This document shows positions 43,718-52,731 of a stretch of 64,000 bases of DNA, piece after piece (position 1 is the first letter of the stretch; each line of letters begins with the position of its first letter). Made by a program: the position numbers and the translations under genes. This stretch comes from Clostridium_AD sp050717545 (GTDB taxonomy: Bacteria > Bacillota > Clostridia > Clostridiales > Clostridiaceae): assembly GCF_050717545.1 (NCBI RefSeq), contig NZ_JBOITN010000028.1, positions 105,852 to 169,851 on the forward strand, written 5' to 3'. The notes under the pieces are model-generated. The model was not told the DNA's origin. It did not search any database and worked only from the letters and a program-made list of their open reading frames with translations.

Positions 43718-45772
43718 TTATACTTTCGCTATTAAAGAGTTGTTAAAAAGTATATTTGTATCAAATTTCCGAGTAACATCCCCTTCAAACTTAAGTTCTA
43801 AATCTTTACTGGTAATTGAAATTACCACTCCTGTACCAAAACTTTTGTGCACTACCGTGTCCCCTTCTTTAAAAGGCAAATCCGAACCATCAACTCCTAG
43901 AATCAAACATTCTTTAATGAACCTAGATGTTTCTTTTGCTTTTCCTTTCACATTTTTAGAGATGCATAACCAAACATTATCTATGGCTCTTGTAATTCCT
44001 ACATAGAACAGTCTTCTTTCTTCTTCTAGGTTAGTATCTATACTATTTATATGTGGGATATTCTCCTCATTACAATTAATTAAATATACATTTTTAAATT
44101 CCATTCCCTTTACGCCATGAATTGTACTAAGTATTACTGCATCATCATCGAGATTTTTCTTATGTTTTCCGATTTCCTCTTTAACTTCTTCGACATGAGA
44201 TAAAAATGCTATTATAGACCTATATTCCTCTGTTGATTGTCTAAACTCGTCAATAACATCTTCCATCTCCGCTAAATCAATTTTAAATTTTGTGCAATAT
44301 TCTCTAATGTAATCATGATAACCAATACTTAAAACTAGATTATCTATAGCACTTGCAAGTGAAGTTTTGTTTAAAAACAGTATATCCTTCCTTAACTTAT
44401 CAAGCATCTTCATTTGAAATATAGGTACACCCTCGATATCTTTTACCATTTCAAAGCAGTCTTCACGTTCACGATTTCTTTTTAATTTTTCTAAATTTAA
44501 TTTACTTATATATCTAAATGGCTTATTAATTATTCTAAGAAAACTCTGTTTATCACTATTATCAATACTTAATCTAAGATAAGCAATTATATCTTTACAA
44601 ATAAAATGTTGGAAAAAGTCATACTCCTTATCTAATAGCTTAAATGGGATTCTTTTTTTTATAAAAACGTCTATTAAACTTCTAGACTCAACATTTGTTC
44701 TGTAAAGCACAGCATTATCCCTATAACTACTATCAGGATTTACCTTATGTTTTTGTATAATATTACTAACTTCATCTGCTTGTGCATTTTCATTTACATT
44801 GTTAAGTACTGCAATGATACCATCTTGCTGCTTAAATGCCGTGATATATTTATCATTTCTCATACTATTGTTTTTTATAATATTCATTGATATTTCAACT
44901 ATATTCTTTGGACATCTATAATTAGTAGAAAGAGGTAACTTTCCTCCGCCTTCAAAATGGTTTGAAAACCCAACCATACACTCAGGGTTTGATCCTCTAA
45001 AACCATAAATACACTGGTCTTCATCCCCAACTGCGAAAATAGAATTCTCCTCATTTAAAAGTTTTAGTATTGCTACTTGCATAGGATCACAATCTTGAAA
45101 TTCATCAACTAAAATATGTTTGAATAGTTTTTTATACCCCTCAAGTATTGTATAATTTTTTATGAATAAATCTTTGCATCCTATTTGAAGATCATCAAAA
45201 TCAAATAAGTTCTTTTCTTTCCTATACTGCTCATAAATATTATATGCTGCCGTAAATATACCCTTATCAATGCTTGGAGAGAAATTTTCCATAACATCAC
45301 CACTTATTTTAAATAACGAGATATTATTTATAACTTCCTTTACTTTGTCATCCCCTACCTCATCTAAATAGGACATTAGTACATTTTTAATAAGTTTGTA
45401 TACCTCTAATGTATCAATTATATTTATTTGTCCATAATAATTCTTAAGAATTTTATAAAACAAGCCATGGAAAGTTCCAAAGAATGGTACTTTATCTTTT
45501 CCGTTAATAGCTATGTATCTATTTTTCATATTAATAGATGCAGCTCTTGTAAAAGTAATTACTATAATGTTTTTAGGATTAATGTTTTGATCATTTATTA
45601 AATGAACAATCCTGTTAACAATAACTACTGTTTTACCACTTCCCGGACCTGCTGTAACCAACAAATTTCTGCTACTGAAAAACACAGCGTCCCTTTGCTC
45701 CTGACTTAATCTTGCATTTACTTTACTTTGACCTACTTTATTATCATTATTATGTTTAGTATTCAATATCAT
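43718..45772 (-). CDS. UvrD/Rep-family ATP-dependent DNA helicase
   Basis: This 684-residue superfamily 1A helicase has motifs Q/I (SQEQRDAVF, TAGPGSGKTVVIVNRI), II (HILVDEFQDCDPMQ), III (VGDEDQCIYGFRG), V (STIHGVKGMEFKNVYL) and VI (EERRLFYVGITRA). It ends with a small Tudor-like domain (GDTVVHKSFGTGVVISI) as in PcrA, although it is shorter than PcrA (about 740). It probably acts in repair or replication restart. It is divergent from pncB. Confidence 0.92.
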   Translation of the reverse strand: MILNTKHNNDNKVGQSKVNARLSQEQRDAVFFSSRNLLVTAGPGSGKTVVIVNRIVHLINDQNINPKNIIVITFTRAASINMKNRYIAINGKDKVPFFGTFHGLFYKILKNYYGQINIIDTLEVYKLIKNVLMSYLDEVGDDKVKEVINNISLFKISGDVMENFSPSIDKGIFTAAYNIYEQYRKEKNLFDFDDLQIGCKDLFIKNYTILEGYKKLFKHILVDEFQDCDPMQVAILKLLNEENSIFAVGDEDQCIYGFRGSNPECMVGFSNHFEGGGKLPLSTNYRCPKNIVEISMNIIKNNSMRNDKYITAFKQQDGIIAVLNNVNENAQADEVSNIIQKHKVNPDSSYRDNAVLYRTNVESRSLIDVFIKKRIPFKLLDKEYDFFQHFICKDIIAYLRLSIDNSDKQSFLRIINKPFRYISKLNLEKLKRNREREDCFEMVKDIEGVPIFQMKMLDKLRKDILFLNKTSLASAIDNLVLSIGYHDYIREYCTKFKIDLAEMEDVIDEFRQSTEEYRSIIAFLSHVEEVKEEIGKHKKNLDDDAVILSTIHGVKGMEFKNVYLINCNEENIPHINSIDTNLEEERRLFYVGITRAIDNVWLCISKNVKGKAKETSRFIKECLILGVDGSDLPFKEGDTVVHKSFGTGVVISITSKDLELKFEGDVTRKFDTNILFNNSLIAKV

Positions 45773-45906
45773 CCACCTACTTTAACCCAATCATATATTA
45801 TTTTTATACACAGTTTACTATTGTAATAATTCTTCTATTACATTAAAATGTAAATGTGCAATAACTCTATTATATACTTTTATTAAATTTCAAAGGGGAA
45901 AAAATT

Positions 45907-47385
45907 ATGATATACTCAAAAGATTTTAATGTGAGGAATGAAAGAAACCTAACAATGCTAGTAGATTTTTATGAATTAACTATGGCAAACGGTTATCTTG
46001 ACAATAATGTTCAAGATAAAATTGCCTATTTCGATATGTTTTTTAGACGAATACCAGATGCCGGCGGATATTGTATTATGGGTGGAGTGCAACAATTAAT
46101 TGAATATCTATCAAATTTAAAGTTTACAAATGATGATATAGCTTATCTGGAAAATAAAAATATTTTTTCAGATAAATTTATAAATTACTTAAAAGATTTT
46201 AAATTTTCTTGTGATGTATGGGCTGTACCTGAAGGCTACCCTGTTTTTCCAGGTGAACCTTTAGTTATTGTTAAAGGACCTGTTATTCAGGCTCAATTTG
46301 TTGAAACAATGACACTACTTACAATAAATCATCAGACTCTAATTGCTACTAAAGCAAGTAGAATATGTAGAGCAGCAAAAGGCAGACCAGTTATGGAATT
46401 TGGTTCAAGACGTGCCCAAGGCTATGATGGTGCTATATATGGAGCTAGAGCTGCTGTTATTGGTGGTTGTGTTGGTACCGCCTGCACAATGGCTGAAGAA
46501 ATGTTTGATATTCCAGCCCTTGGAACTATGGCACATAGTTGGGTACAATTATTTGATACTGAATATGCTGCATTTAAATCTTGGACGAAGACCTACCCTG
46601 ATAACTGCGTACTGCTTATCGACACTTATAATGTATTACGCTCTGGTGTTCCAAACGCCATAAAAGTATTTAATGAAGTACTTAAACCTTTGGGAAAAAG
46701 GCCTGTAGGAATCCGAATCGATAGCGGAGATATTACCTACTTAACTAAAAGGGTTAGAATTATGCTAGATGAAGCTGGATATGAAGATGTTAAAATTACT
46801 GTTTCAAACTCCCTTGATGAATATATTATTAGAGGTGTTTTAGAAAGTGGAGCTCAAATTGATAATTTTGGTGTTGGTGAAAGACTAATAACTGCAAGAT
46901 CTGAGCCAGTGTTTGGTGGTGTTTATAAACTTGTTGCTGTTGAGAATGATGGACAAATAATACCAAAAATTAAAATCAGTGAAAATGCTGAAAAAATTAT
47001 AAATCCTGCTTTCAAAAAATTATATAGAATTTTTGATAAAACAACGCACAAAGCAATTGCAGATTTAATTACCTTGCATGACGAGGTAATTGATGAATCT
47101 AAACCACTTGAAATATTTAATCCAACTTATACTTGGAAAAAGAAAAACCTTAAACATTACTATATTAAAGAACTATTGGTTAAACTATTTGAGAACGGGA
47201 AACAAATTTATGAATCACCAACTGTTATGGAAATAAAAACTTTTTCAGAAAACGAGGTATCTAAATTATGGACCGAAGTTTTAAGGCTCGATAATCCCCA
47301 TGCGTATTCAGTTGATCTTTCATGGAATTTATGGAACCTAAAGCAAAGTTTATTAAATCATTATTCTGAAATTCTTGAAGATTAG
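45907..47385 (+). CDS. pncB: Nicotinate phosphoribosyltransferase
   Basis: This 492-residue enzyme makes nicotinate mononucleotide from nicotinate and PRPP in the salvage branch of NAD synthesis. Seen are LTMLVDFYELTMANGY, MEFGSRRAQGYDGAIYGARAA, GTMAHSWVQLFDTEYAAF, RIDSGDI and FGVGERLITA. Together with nadABC in this window the cell has both routes to the same product. The ribosome binding site AAAGGGG is close to its ATG. A HesB-like gene follows 43 nt later. Confidence 0.96.
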   Translation: MIYSKDFNVRNERNLTMLVDFYELTMANGYLDNNVQDKIAYFDMFFRRIPDAGGYCIMGGVQQLIEYLSNLKFTNDDIAYLENKNIFSDKFINYLKDFKFSCDVWAVPEGYPVFPGEPLVIVKGPVIQAQFVETMTLLTINHQTLIATKASRICRAAKGRPVMEFGSRRAQGYDGAIYGARAAVIGGCVGTACTMAEEMFDIPALGTMAHSWVQLFDTEYAAFKSWTKTYPDNCVLLIDTYNVLRSGVPNAIKVFNEVLKPLGKRPVGIRIDSGDITYLTKRVRIMLDEAGYEDVKITVSNSLDEYIIRGVLESGAQIDNFGVGERLITARSEPVFGGVYKLVAVENDGQIIPKIKISENAEKIINPAFKKLYRIFDKTTHKAIADLITLHDEVIDESKPLEIFNPTYTWKKKNLKHYYIKELLVKLFENGKQIYESPTVMEIKTFSENEVSKLWTEVLRLDNPHAYSVDLSWNLWNLKQSLLNHYSEILED

Positions 47386-47428
47386 CAAAAGATAATCATT
47401 AAACACGCAAGCAGCACTAGGAGGGCCT

Positions 47429-47779
47429 ATGATACAACCTTTAAAAATCAAACTTTCAAAAGTTGCTTTATCTGAGTTTACGGAAATGATTAAACATGAC
47501 CAGGCGTTTGATAGTGTACGATTTGTGTACGTCAGTGGATGTTGTAAATCTGCCAAAGTTGATATTTCCCTCGACAATTTTAAAACAGGAGACATCAAAA
47601 GTAATATTGCAGATTTAAACATATTATATGATGATACTCTAATGGACAATATTTCAGAACTCACAATCGCCTATAAAGATTCTAGGTTTTGGATTAAAAC
47701 AATACCTACTAAAAAAGATTGCAAAAGCGGCGATAACAAATCCTGCACTGGATGTTCTGGGCATTGCGATTCTCATTAA
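47429..47779 (+). CDS. HesB/IscA-like protein with Cys-rich tail
   Basis: This 116-residue protein has the beta-rich HesB-like fold (LKIKLSKVALSEFTEMIK, VRFVYVSGCCKSAKVDI) and ends in a Cys-rich tail (KDCKSGDNKSCTGCSGHCDS). Classical IscA has one internal Cys and a C-terminal CxC; here the internal one is a CC pair and the tail has four Cys. A role in Fe-S or metal handling is likely but unproven. TAGGAGGG precedes the ATG, and it may be co-transcribed with pncB. Confidence 0.75.
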   Translation: MIQPLKIKLSKVALSEFTEMIKHDQAFDSVRFVYVSGCCKSAKVDISLDNFKTGDIKSNIADLNILYDDTLMDNISELTIAYKDSRFWIKTIPTKKDCKSGDNKSCTGCSGHCDSH

Positions 47780-47780
47780 T

Positions 47781-47819
47781 AAAAAAGCTAGCCAAAATAT
47801 AAATTGGTTAGCTTTTTTT
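47781..47819. terminator. Terminator between HesB-like gene and ndk
   Basis: AAAAAAGCTAGCCAA (47781-47795) pairs with TTGGTTAGCTTTTTT (47804-47818), with one mismatch or wobble. A and T tracts on both sides suit both converging genes. Confidence 0.88.
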
Positions 47820-47826
47820 ATGTTAG

Positions 47827-48300
47827 TTACACATTTATTAATGGACCTTGGTTTTTTGCAAACAAATCCTTTGCTATTTTAAACTTATAATCTTCATTGA
47901 GCTCCGGAAACCAAATTGAAATTTCACGTTCTGCACTGTCTGTGCTATCAGATGCATGAACTAAATTTTGGGTTTTATCTATTGCAAATCTTCCTCTAAT
48001 ACTTCCTAGTTCTGCTTTTATTGGATCCTTATTCCCATTTATTTTTCGTGCTAACTCAATTGCTCCTTCACCCATTAAAATCATTGCACATATTTTGCCA
48101 CAAGTAATATAACCTATTAACTCTTCGAAGAAATCTTTCTGCACATGTTCAATATAATGTTTTTTTGCGTCATCTATTGTAGCCGTAATCATTTTGAGTG
48201 CTACAATTTCTAGTGATTTTTCCTCATACTGATTAATAATCTTTCCAATTAATTCACGTTTAACTCCGTCAGGTTTAATCAAAATCAAGGTTCTTTCCAT
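47827..48300 (-). CDS. ndk: Nucleoside diphosphate kinase
   Basis: This 157-residue enzyme moves phosphate between nucleoside tri- and diphosphates. The active-site His115 is in NLVHASDS, and the start TLILIKPDGVKR and SIRGRFAID are family signatures. It is slightly longer than typical (about 135-150) because of a C-terminal tail (FAKNQGPLINV). ATG follows AAGGAGTG. It is monocistronic. Confidence 0.95.
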   Translation of the reverse strand: MERTLILIKPDGVKRELIGKIINQYEEKSLEIVALKMITATIDDAKKHYIEHVQKDFFEELIGYITCGKICAMILMGEGAIELARKINGNKDPIKAELGSIRGRFAIDKTQNLVHASDSTDSAEREISIWFPELNEDYKFKIAKDLFAKNQGPLINV

Positions 48301-48495
48301 TTAAATTCACTCCTTGCTTTTTTAAATTATTATCTCAATACATAAATTGGATTTACTAAAATTTAAAAATGATACATAACCATTTTGTAACAATCTTGTA
48401 AGTTTTTATTGTTATATATTATTATAAAACATTTTTACAATAAATTAAAGTATTTTATTTTTAACATCCAAAAATTGGGGATATACATAGAATTA

Positions 48496-48524
48496 TTGTA
48501 TATAAATTATATCAATGATATAAT
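48496..48524 (+). promoter_or_regulatory. Sigma-A promoter of the HxlR gene
   Basis: TTGTAT (48496-48501) and TATAAT (48519-48524) are separated by 17 bp. Downstream in the leader, ACTTATAAGT and several TAACTAAGTA-like motifs may be autoregulatory. The rest of the 330 nt between ndk and this gene is AT-rich with no other supported feature. Confidence 0.6.
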
Positions 48525-48634
48525 TGTATAAACTAAAGGTTTTTTAATCAAGTACTAACTTATAAGTAACTAAGTATCTTAATAACTTTAAGTTTGATCA
48601 AAATTTGTTGTAAGTGTAAACCTAGGAGGTAATT

Positions 48635-48994
48635 ATGAGCGATAAAATTATGAAAATAAATAATAAAGAATATAACTGCGCCATCGAGTTAACACTGGAT
48701 ATTATAGGTGGTAAATGGAAACCAATTATCCTTTGGAAATTAGCCCAAAATGGTGTATTAAGATTTAGCGAACTTAAACGTTCTATGGGTGTAATAACGC
48801 AAAAAATGTTAACACAACAACTTCGAGAATTAGAAGCATATGAGATGGTCCATAGAAAAGTATATGCAGAAGTTCCTCCTAAAGTAGAATATTCTTTAAC
48901 AAAACAAGGCAAAAGTGTAATGCCAATACTTGACATTATGTGTAAATGGGGAACAGATTATTATGAAGGCATTATTTCTGATAAAAAAGAATAG
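48635..48994 (+). CDS. HxlR-family transcriptional regulator
   Basis: This 119-residue winged-helix protein contains CAIELTLDIIGGKWKPIILW, LRFSELKRSMGVITQKMLTQQLRELE and the wing VEYSLTKQG, diagnostic of HxlR. Cys15, the redox-sensing cysteine in family members such as HypR and YodB, is conserved. A redox- or electrophile-responsive role is likely. CTAGGAGG precedes the ATG. The small membrane protein at 49046 follows 51 nt later and is a possible target. Confidence 0.92.
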   Translation: MSDKIMKINNKEYNCAIELTLDIIGGKWKPIILWKLAQNGVLRFSELKRSMGVITQKMLTQQLRELEAYEMVHRKVYAEVPPKVEYSLTKQGKSVMPILDIMCKWGTDYYEGIISDKKE

Positions 48995-49045
48995 TGTTAT
49001 TTCATAACTTTTAGGGCATAATAACTCCTAAAAGGAGTGATTTTT

Positions 49046-49396
49046 TTGAATATAACCAGTTTATCTTTGTCATATATGTTTCTTGCAGTTTCTATAGTAG
49101 AATTTATATTCTTTTTATATTACAAATTTGTAGTAATTAATACTGGATCTAAAAGCAAAAAACGCGATAAAATTATTGGCACTATGAAAGACCCCGAGCA
49201 TTGGAGATCGAGAAATAACAAGATAGCATTTATTTCTCTATTCTGGTCACTTATATCGATATTTGCTTTTATTTATTTGAAATTTTTCTATACTGCGGGA
49301 TTACTCTCAATTATATATATTTTTATCTATGCGGCACTTATCGTAATAAGTGTTTCATTATTCATGAGGAAAAATAAAGTTGTACCTAGTAAATAG
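49046..49396 (+). CDS. Small integral membrane protein, unknown
   Basis: A TTG start at 49046 lies 8 nt after AAAGGAG, giving 116 residues; the GTG that extends the frame lies inside that site. The product has three predicted transmembrane helices: about residues 6-24, 58-77 and 81-104, with a basic loop (KSKKRDKIIG). It lies behind the HxlR gene and before a terminator, so the two probably form an operon. Function unknown. Confidence 0.72.
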   Translation: MNITSLSLSYMFLAVSIVEFIFFLYYKFVVINTGSKSKKRDKIIGTMKDPEHWRSRNNKIAFISLFWSLISIFAFIYLKFFYTAGLLSIIYIFIYAALIVISVSLFMRKNKVVPSK

Positions 49397-49404
49397 CATG
49401 ACAT

Positions 49405-49444
49405 AAAAAGCAGTAATAATTTAAATATTATTACTGCTTTTTAA
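49405..49444 (+). terminator. Terminator of the HxlR operon
   Basis: AAAAAGCAGTAATAAT (49405-49420) pairs perfectly over 16 bp with its complement at 49427-49442. A- and T-rich flanks would also suit the convergent Nudix gene. Confidence 0.9.
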
Positions 49445-49495
49445 AACGGTATTTTTCCAGTACTTTATTTTTTATAAATATTATTTTTAGAAATA

Positions 49496-50122
49496 TCATT
49501 TTTGTAATATATTATCCCCTAAAACGTCAACAAAACTTTTAATAATTTGAGCTGTGAAACCCCATATTACATAATTATTATATTCATAAAAATATTGCCC
49601 TAAATTTCCTTTCCTAAACTTGTAATCTTTACCTCCATTAATCAAATGAAACGGAAACCCTTCTTGGCTTAATGGCCCTATATTCATATTGTAAAGTAGT
49701 GGTTTTGTTTCCAAAAAGAATTTTAATGGAACTTTAAATATATGATCAACTTCATCTCTACTTGGGTTTATTTCTCCATATTTTAGATTACCTACAAATG
49801 AATACAATATATTTCCATAAGGACTAATATAATAATCCATATCTCCTATTACTTCAATTTGATTTCTTTTTAAATTTAGTTCTTCCATTGTCTCTCTTAT
49901 AGCTGTTTCCTTTGGGTTTTCACCCGGTTCCACTCTTCCACCTGGTAAGCAAACATCCCCTGGCTGGCTTCTTAAGTTAAAAGCACGTACTTCAAATACA
50001 ATAGATAATCCCTCTACGTCCTCTACTAATAATATCATAACCGCACTTTCATCTAACTTTCCTATTACTTTAGGAAGTCTATCCTTAAACATTTGTTCTA
50101 TTTTATCTATCACTTTAATCAC
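49496..50122 (-). CDS. Nudix hydrolase, CoA pyrophosphatase-like
   Basis: This 208-residue protein has a complete Nudix box (GRVEPGE, seven residues, RETMEEL) preceded by the FNLRSQPGDVCLPGG segment that marks the NudL/UPF0035 CoA-pyrophosphatase subgroup. Such enzymes cleave CoA or its derivatives to 4'-phosphopantetheine and 3',5'-ADP. It is monocistronic; no strong promoter was identified. The C-terminus (YVIWGFTAQII) matches the family's WGxTA motif. Confidence 0.88.
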   Translation of the reverse strand: MIKVIDKIEQMFKDRLPKVIGKLDESAVMILLVEDVEGLSIVFEVRAFNLRSQPGDVCLPGGRVEPGENPKETAIRETMEELNLKRNQIEVIGDMDYYISPYGNILYSFVGNLKYGEINPSRDEVDHIFKVPLKFFLETKPLLYNMNIGPLSQEGFPFHLINGGKDYKFRKGNLGQYFYEYNNYVIWGFTAQIIKSFVDVLGDNILQK

Positions 50123-50353
50123 AACCTTTCTTGTGCCGAAATCATGGCAAGTGGCAACTTATTAATAAACTCTATTTATTAACTTACAATAATATTTTAT
50201 ACATTATTTTTTTACAAAACTATACTCTATTCTATCATAAAAACCCTTTTATGGTTCCATCCAAGTAGCAGTATCACTTCTAATTCTTCTCCACCACTAT
50301 ATCAGCTTACAATGACTATTATTAATAAGAATTAATTATAATCTAAGAATTTA

Positions 50354-50382
50354 TTGACAATTAACTGTGTCTATCATATAAT
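50354..50382 (+). promoter_or_regulatory. Consensus sigma-A promoter of the GntR-ABC operon
   Basis: TTGACA (50354-50359) and TATAAT (50377-50382) match the consensus exactly at 17-bp spacing. Transcription should start near 50389, which fixes the regulator's start codon downstream of this point. Confidence 0.9.
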
Positions 50383-50407
50383 AACAGTAGATAAGGAGGT
50401 GAATTGT

Positions 50408-50794
50408 ACGAATATTCTTATATCTGCCCTCTCACAAACACCTATATACGAGCAAATACAAAATCAAATAAAAGAAATGGTACTGAGTGAAAATATAAAA
50501 TCTAAGGAGCAATTACCTTCAATAAGACTTATGGCAAAAGATTTAAAGGTAGGTATCATAACCGTAAAACGAGCTTATGAGGAACTTGAAAAAGAAGGTA
50601 TTGTAATCAATTTACAAGGACGAGGATGTTTTGTAGCAGAGATTGATAGAAATAAAATTAAAGCAATACACATTGGCATGCTTGCCGAAAGACTTCTAGA
50701 AATTAAAGAATTTGCAGACACTTCTGGGATATCCCCCGAGGAAATGCTTAAAGTTATAAATGAAATATTTGGAGGTAATAAATATGACAAATAA
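50408..50794 (+). CDS. GntR-family (YtrA-type) regulator, apparent ACG start
   Basis: This protein of about 128 residues has the N-terminal winged helix (TPIYEQIQNQIKEMV, LPSIRLMAKDLKVGIITVKRAYEELE, INLQGRGCFVA) and a short C-terminal helical tail, as in YtrA regulators of ABC transporters. A perfect AAGGAGGTGA lies upstream, and at the ideal 8-nt spacing the codon is ACG, where relatives have ATG (M-N-I-L-I-S). The only other in-frame start after the promoter is GTG at 50399, inside the ribosome binding site. It overlaps the ATP-binding gene by 11 nt and likely represses its own operon. Confidence 0.82.
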   Translation, partial: TNILISALSQTPIYEQIQNQIKEMVLSENIKSKEQLPSIRLMAKDLKVGIITVKRAYEELEKEGIVINLQGRGCFVAEIDRNKIKAIHIGMLAERLLEIKEFADTSGISPEEMLKVINEIFGGNKYDK

Positions 50795-51662
50795 TGCTTT
50801 GGAAATTAATAACTTGACTTCTCGAATAGGAGATTTTTCTCTAAGGGACATAAATTTTTCAATAGAAAAAGGAACCATTATGGGGTTCATAGGAAAAAAT
50901 GGATCAGGCAAAACCACCCTTATTAAAACAATACTCAATATGATTCAAAAAAAATCAGGAGAAGTCTTGTTCGATAGTATCCCAATGCTAGAAAATGAAG
51001 AAATAGTAAAAGCAAAAATAGGCATTGTGTTTGACAGTCTAATTTATCCTCTCCATTTTAAGCCTTATAAAATTAAAAAGATGATATCACCCTTTTATAA
51101 AACCTTTGATGACGAAAAATTTGACGAACTAATGAAACGCTTTGAACTTGACCCAAATAAAAAGCTCTCCGCGTATTCAAAAGGTATGCAAATGAAATTC
51201 GGAGTTGTAATGGCCTTAAGTCATAACCCAGAATTAATAATACTTGATGAGCCTACAGCAGGACTTGATCCAATTGCAAGAGCGGACGTACTTGATTTAC
51301 TCCTAGAACTTATGCAAAATGAGGAAAGGTCAATATTATTTTCAACGCATATTACAAGTGACCTTGAAAAAATTGCTGATTATATAACCATGATTGATAA
51401 TGGTAAAATTGTTTTTACAAAAGCTAAAGATGAAATGCTTGATAACTATATGCTGGCACAAATTGAAAAAGAAGCCATGACCCATGAAATGAAATTAATT
51501 CTTATAGGATTAAAAGAGACAACTTTCGGCTATCAGGGATTATGTCCAAGTGAGTTTAAAATAAAAAATAAAGTGGGAGTTAAAACCGCAAGACCTACAA
51601 TTGAAGATATTATGATTTATATGGGTTCAAATTACGGAAAATTTTACAAGGAGGTTAAATAA
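50784..51662 (+). CDS. ABC transporter ATP-binding protein
   Basis: This 292-residue ABC ATPase has Walker A (GKNGSGKTTL), signature-region LSAYSKGMQMKFGVVMAL, Walker B LIILDEPTAGLDP and switch His (FSTHITSD). The Met start at 50784 follows GGAGGTAATA; an upstream in-frame Met is inside the regulator gene. Similarity is to YtrB/BcrA-type export or bacitracin-resistance ATPases. The gene order regulator-ATPase-small frame-permease suggests one transporter responding to a cell-wall agent. Confidence 0.93.
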   Translation: MTNNALEINNLTSRIGDFSLRDINFSIEKGTIMGFIGKNGSGKTTLIKTILNMIQKKSGEVLFDSIPMLENEEIVKAKIGIVFDSLIYPLHFKPYKIKKMISPFYKTFDDEKFDELMKRFELDPNKKLSAYSKGMQMKFGVVMALSHNPELIILDEPTAGLDPIARADVLDLLLELMQNEERSILFSTHITSDLEKIADYITMIDNGKIVFTKAKDEMLDNYMLAQIEKEAMTHEMKLILIGLKETTFGYQGLCPSEFKIKNKVGVKTARPTIEDIMIYMGSNYGKFYKEVK

Positions 51663-51793
51663 TGCTAACGTGTTTTTGGAGTTATCAACAATTTTTAAGT
51701 AGTTCACTAGGTTTTCCCAATACAAAACAGTCTTTAAAGTTCATGTTAATATCCTATAAACTTTATAAAGGAAAAGAGGGCTTAATATGTTAA
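51662..51793 (+). CDS. Small coupled reading frame of 43 residues
   Basis: The ATG overlaps the stop of the ATPase gene (TAATG) and the stop overlaps the permease start, so both junctions are coupled. AAGGAGG lies just upstream. The product starts MLTCFWSYQQFLSSSLGF and ends YKGKEGLIC, with no clear membrane segment. It could be a true small subunit, or the truncated remnant of a permease gene lost from between the ATPase and the present permease. No family recognised. Confidence 0.45.
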   Translation: MLTCFWSYQQFLSSSLGFPNTKQSLKFMLISYKLYKGKEGLIC

Positions 51794-52560
51794 AAAAACT
51801 CATTACTTATCAGAGGGTATTACTTAATTCAATGCCACCACTCAATATGACTTCCCCAAATCCTTTAACAACAACGACTTATATTGTCGCTATTTTTGTG
51901 ATGATTTTTATGAATTTTTTTATATTTATGGGAACTAGATTATCTGCAAATACTACCTTAGCTATTGTTTTACCTGCAGTAAGTGTTTGGATGATTAACA
52001 GAATACTTTACGGTGACCACAAACTGTTTGATACTTTACCTGTAAGTAAAAAATATACACTGTTAAATATATACCTGCTGTCAATAGTAATTTCAACTAT
52101 AGGTTATTTGACGGTTTGCATTTCTTTTATAGCCTTTATATGGCTTTTAGTTGGGCTTCTTACTATTTTCAGCCCACAAAACATGACAACCCCTGCGCAA
52201 GATGTGGCGCTAAATATAATAGATATAACAAAAGGTAACAATTTAATACTATGCTTATTAGTTATACTAATTTTTGGAGGAGTTGCAATTACTTTTATTA
52301 AACGTAAAAAACTAAGACTTCTAAGCTTTTTAGGCTTTGCCACCATAACTTACGCATTTTTATTTTTACTAAAAATCAATTTACCAATATCCCCCACCAC
52401 TGGTCAAGTAGAATTTCTTGAGAGTTTCTCCATCATGCCCTCTGGAAATATAATTTTGATTTGCGTATTTATAGCAACTATTATAATTATCATAACTTCA
52501 ATTTTCATGGGATTTAAACTTTATGTTGGCAAATTACCTTCTAGAAATCACGATAATTAA
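51787..52560 (+). CDS. ABC-2 type permease
   Basis: This 257-residue membrane protein has about six predicted helices (TYIVAIFVMIFMNFFIFMG, LLNIYLLSIVISTIGYLTVC, LILCLLVILIFGGVAITF and others) and an N-terminal cytoplasmic LKKLITYQRVLLN, like short ABC-2/YtrF-type permeases. With the upstream ATPase it should form an exporter. AAAAGAGGG lies before the ATG. A weak hairpin terminates the operon. Confidence 0.85.
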   Translation: MLKKLITYQRVLLNSMPPLNMTSPNPLTTTTYIVAIFVMIFMNFFIFMGTRLSANTTLAIVLPAVSVWMINRILYGDHKLFDTLPVSKKYTLLNIYLLSIVISTIGYLTVCISFIAFIWLLVGLLTIFSPQNMTTPAQDVALNIIDITKGNNLILCLLVILIFGGVAITFIKRKKLRLLSFLGFATITYAFLFLLKINLPISPTTGQVEFLESFSIMPSGNIILICVFIATIIIIITSIFMGFKLYVGKLPSRNHDN

Positions 52561-52561
52561 A

Positions 52562-52590
52562 TCAGCTCCTGAGGAGCTGAAATGTTTTTA
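52562..52590 (+). terminator. Weak terminator of the ABC operon
   Basis: TCAGCTCC (52562-52569) pairs with its complement at 52573-52580 around TGA, followed by AATGTTTTTA. The stem is strong but the T tract is short. Confidence 0.65.
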
Positions 52591-52731
52591 AATGTTATCA
52601 TTCTATAAATTCCCATCTAAATCCATCTTCATTAATTAATTCACCTTGTTCTTAATAAATTAAAATGATATACTTGGTCTGTATTTGTCACAAAATTAAT
52701 ACAAAATTTAATTAAGATGGAGAGATGAAAA

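Noticed and set aside
43445..43735. 96-residue forward frame opposite the 99-residue gene
   Set aside because: No ribosome binding site; the reverse gene has GAGAGGATT and sensible composition.
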